Below, piece by piece: positions 7,248 to 8,494 of a stretch of 8,494 nucleotides of DNA. The notes under the pieces are model-generated. The model saw nothing but the letters and a program-made list of their open reading frames with translations. It did not search any database and was not told the origin of the DNA. This DNA is from an uncultured Gemmatimonadota bacterium. GTDB taxonomy: Bacteria > Gemmatimonadota > Gemmatimonadetes > Gemmatimonadales > GWC2-71-9. A program made the position numbers and the translations under genes. The number at the start of each line of letters is the position of its first letter. Positions within the stretch are counted from its first letter, which is position 1. Location: NCBI GenBank assembly GCA_946887295.1, contig CAMPKP010000145.1, positions 1-8,494 on the forward strand. The letters run 5' to 3'.

Positions 7248-8143
7248 GCCCGCTCCTCCTCCAGCAGTGCCTGGTGGATCGCCATGCCCGCCTCCGCGCC
7301 CTCGGCAGCGGCCACCACTACGAACTGCGCTTCCCTGGAGGCGTCGCCCGCGACGTAGAGACCGGGCACGTTCGTCGCCTCGCACTTGCCGGTATCGACG
7401 CTCCCCTTGTCGTTGAAGCGGCAGCCCAGCCGCTCGGCGAGCGGACTCCCCGGCCGCTGGGCGCAGGAGAGAAAGAGCGCGCTCCGGGCGGCCGCGTCGC
7501 CGGCGGCGAAGACCACACGCTCCAGCATCCCCTCCCTTCCCTCCAGCCGCACGATGGGCTCCTCGCGCACGACGATCCCCACGGCGCCAAGCCGGTCCGC
7601 GGCATCCTCGGAGAGCGGTGATCCATCGCTGCAGTACAGCACGTCGGAAGACCACGTGAGCAGGTTCACAGCGAGCCCGACCCCACGCTCCTCGCGGGAA
7701 TGAACCGCCAGCGGCCGGTCCCGCCATTCCCAGCCGTCGCAATAGGGACAGTGGTGGACGCTGGTCCCATAGAGCGGCAGGAGTCCGGCGATGTCGGGGA
7801 GGTCGTCCACGACTCCGCTGGCCAGCAGGAGCTTCCGGGTCGCGAGCCGGCTGCCGTCCGCGCCGGCGACCGCGAAGCCGGAGCCGCCGCTGCGGCATGC
7901 GTCCACGATCTCGAGCTCGCGGCACTCGATGGTCCGGTACCGGTCCAGTTCGGCCCGGGCGATCCGAAGGAACTCCGACGGCGGCGTTCCATCGCGGGAG
8001 AGGTAGGCGTGCATCTCGCGCGCGGCGAGATTCCGCTGCCGGCCGATGTCGCACAGCAGCACTCGGCGGCGGCACCGGCCGAGCATGAGCGCCGCGCTCA
8101 GCCCGGCGGCGCCGCCGCCGACGATAATGCAGTCGTACGTCAC
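7199..8143 (-). CDS. Thioredoxin-reductase-fold NAD(P)/FAD-dependent oxidoreductase with a CPYC motif
   Basis: 314-residue cytoplasmic flavoprotein of the thioredoxin reductase fold. The FAD-binding Rossmann motif IVGGGAAGLSAA is at 7-18 and a second FAD contact GLYVAGDAS at 261-269. A CxxC pair is C132/C135 in HHCPYCDGWEW, the position of the redox cysteines in thioredoxin reductases and in gliotoxin-type dithiol oxidases. The segment after it, where thioredoxin reductases carry GxGxxG/A for NADPH, reads AVHSREERGVGLAV (146-159) and lacks that pattern. The substrate and electron donor are therefore uncertain: it could be a dithiol oxidase-like enzyme or a poorly NADPH-dependent reductase. 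The GTG at 8143 was chosen because the FAD motif normally starts within ten residues of the N-terminus and because it overlaps the upstream SRPBCC stop as GTGA. The last 15 or so residues are read from DNA that also encodes the receptor C-terminus on the other strand. Confidence 0.9.
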   Translation of the reverse strand: MTYDCIIVGGGAAGLSAALMLGRCRRRVLLCDIGRQRNLAAREMHAYLSRDGTPPSEFLRIARAELDRYRTIECRELEIVDACRSGGSGFAVAGADGSRLATRKLLLASGVVDDLPDIAGLLPLYGTSVHHCPYCDGWEWRDRPLAVHSREERGVGLAVNLLTWSSDVLYCSDGSPLSEDAADRLGAVGIVVREEPIVRLEGREGMLERVVFAAGDAAARSALFLSCAQRPGSPLAERLGCRFNDKGSVDTGKCEATNVPGLYVAGDASREAQFVVVAAAEGAEAGMAIHQALLEEERAQKSSSIPSRASLGGP

Positions 8144-8494
8144 ACCGGCTCGCCGGCCTCCACCACCTGCTTGAGCCTTCGCAGGTCCTCGGCGACCTGG
8201 CGGGACGGCTCCTCCCCGAAGAGCCGCGCCACGGTGGCGCCGAGCTTGCCCGCCGGCGGATCGTAGCGCAGCACGACCCGCACTTCGGTGTCGCCGATCT
8301 CGGTCGGCATGAAGTGGACCGAGCCGGCGTTGTCCACCTCGGACCCCGCGAGCGAACGCCACGCGATCAGCTCGTTGGGTATCTCGTTGTGGATCTCCGC
8401 GTCCCACTCCACCCGGCTGCCCGCGGGCCCTTTCGCGGTCGCACTGGACCGCGAGTCGTCCAGCACGGAGACTGCCTCGAGGTGGTCCATGAAG
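8140..8494 (-). CDS. SRPBCC-family (polyketide cyclase/dehydrase-like) protein, C-terminal part (5' end beyond the right edge)
   Basis: The 117 visible residues match the C-terminal part of a widespread SRPBCC subgroup: FMDHLEAVSVLDD at the edge, then WDAEIHNEIPNELIAWRSL, NAGSVHFMP, EVRVVLRYDPPAGKLG, LFGEEPSRQVAEDLRRLKQV and a short end. SRPBCC domains form a hydrophobic ligand-binding cavity in a helix-grip fold, and the role of this subgroup is not established. An ATG at 8490 is present, but family members normally have about 30 or more residues before the FMxHLexV motif, so this is most likely an internal methionine and the true start lies outside. The stop overlaps the GTG of the flavoprotein gene, which suggests coupled translation. 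Confidence 0.88.
   Translation of the reverse strand, partial: FMDHLEAVSVLDDSRSSATAKGPAGSRVEWDAEIHNEIPNELIAWRSLAGSEVDNAGSVHFMPTEIGDTEVRVVLRYDPPAGKLGATVARLFGEEPSRQVAEDLRRLKQVVEAGEPV

Noticed and set aside
7248..7290. Possible terminator after the receptor stop
   Set aside because: Only a 4-bp CCAG/CTGG stem is present, with no T-run, and it lies inside the flavoprotein coding sequence.
5907..8075. A 722-codon open frame on the minus strand across the receptor and flavoprotein genes
   Set aside because: It is antisense to the receptor and out of frame with the flavoprotein. Its product is Arg/Gly/Pro/Ala-rich with no recognisable domain, as is usual for shadow frames in GC-rich DNA.

Overview
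The window is GC-rich, densely packed bacterial DNA. The protein families point to Gemmatimonadota or a related lineage such as Acidobacteriota. These include a MacB/FtsX permease with the N-terminal sequence typical of the ADOP ('acidobacterial duplicated orphan permease') group, a TonB-dependent receptor with an N-terminal carboxypeptidase-regulatory-like domain, and a propeller lipoprotein beside it. The assignment is inferred from family resemblance only, because no rRNA or other marker gene is present. I see no tRNA, CRISPR array, insertion sequence or phage gene.

Layout. (1) Bases 1-3058, minus strand, hold a three-gene export operon: a MacA/HlyD-type periplasmic adaptor (GTG start at 3058), a MacB/LolD-type ABC ATPase (start 1695) and an ADOP-type permease that runs off the left edge (start 985). 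The products resemble a MacAB-type transporter with its ATPase and permease on separate chains. (2) Bases 3059-3330 are a divergent intergenic region. It has a good sigma-70-like promoter reading right (TTCACT, 16 bp, TATACT), an 8-bp inverted repeat and a 10-bp direct repeat whose second copy lies in the promoter spacer. (3) Bases 3331-7247, plus strand, hold two genes overlapping by ATGA: a predicted lipoprotein with TolB/PD40-like beta-propeller motifs and a 927-residue TonB-dependent receptor. The receptor carries a perfect-looking EF-hand loop near its C-terminus. (4) Bases 7199-8494, minus strand, hold two genes overlapping by GTGA: a SRPBCC (cyclase/dehydrase) protein cut by the right edge, and a thioredoxin-reductase-fold flavoprotein with a CPYC motif and a degenerate second nucleotide-binding motif. 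The flavoprotein gene overlaps the receptor gene tail to tail by 49 bp.

How the genes may work together. The left operon should export something across the envelope. The central pair should act at the outer membrane, with the receptor importing a ligand and the lipoprotein assisting. The right pair should be cytoplasmic. Nothing in the sequence ties the three units to one pathway. The most unusual points are the lipoprotein-receptor cassette with its EF-hand loop and the flavoprotein that appears to have lost its NADPH-binding motif.
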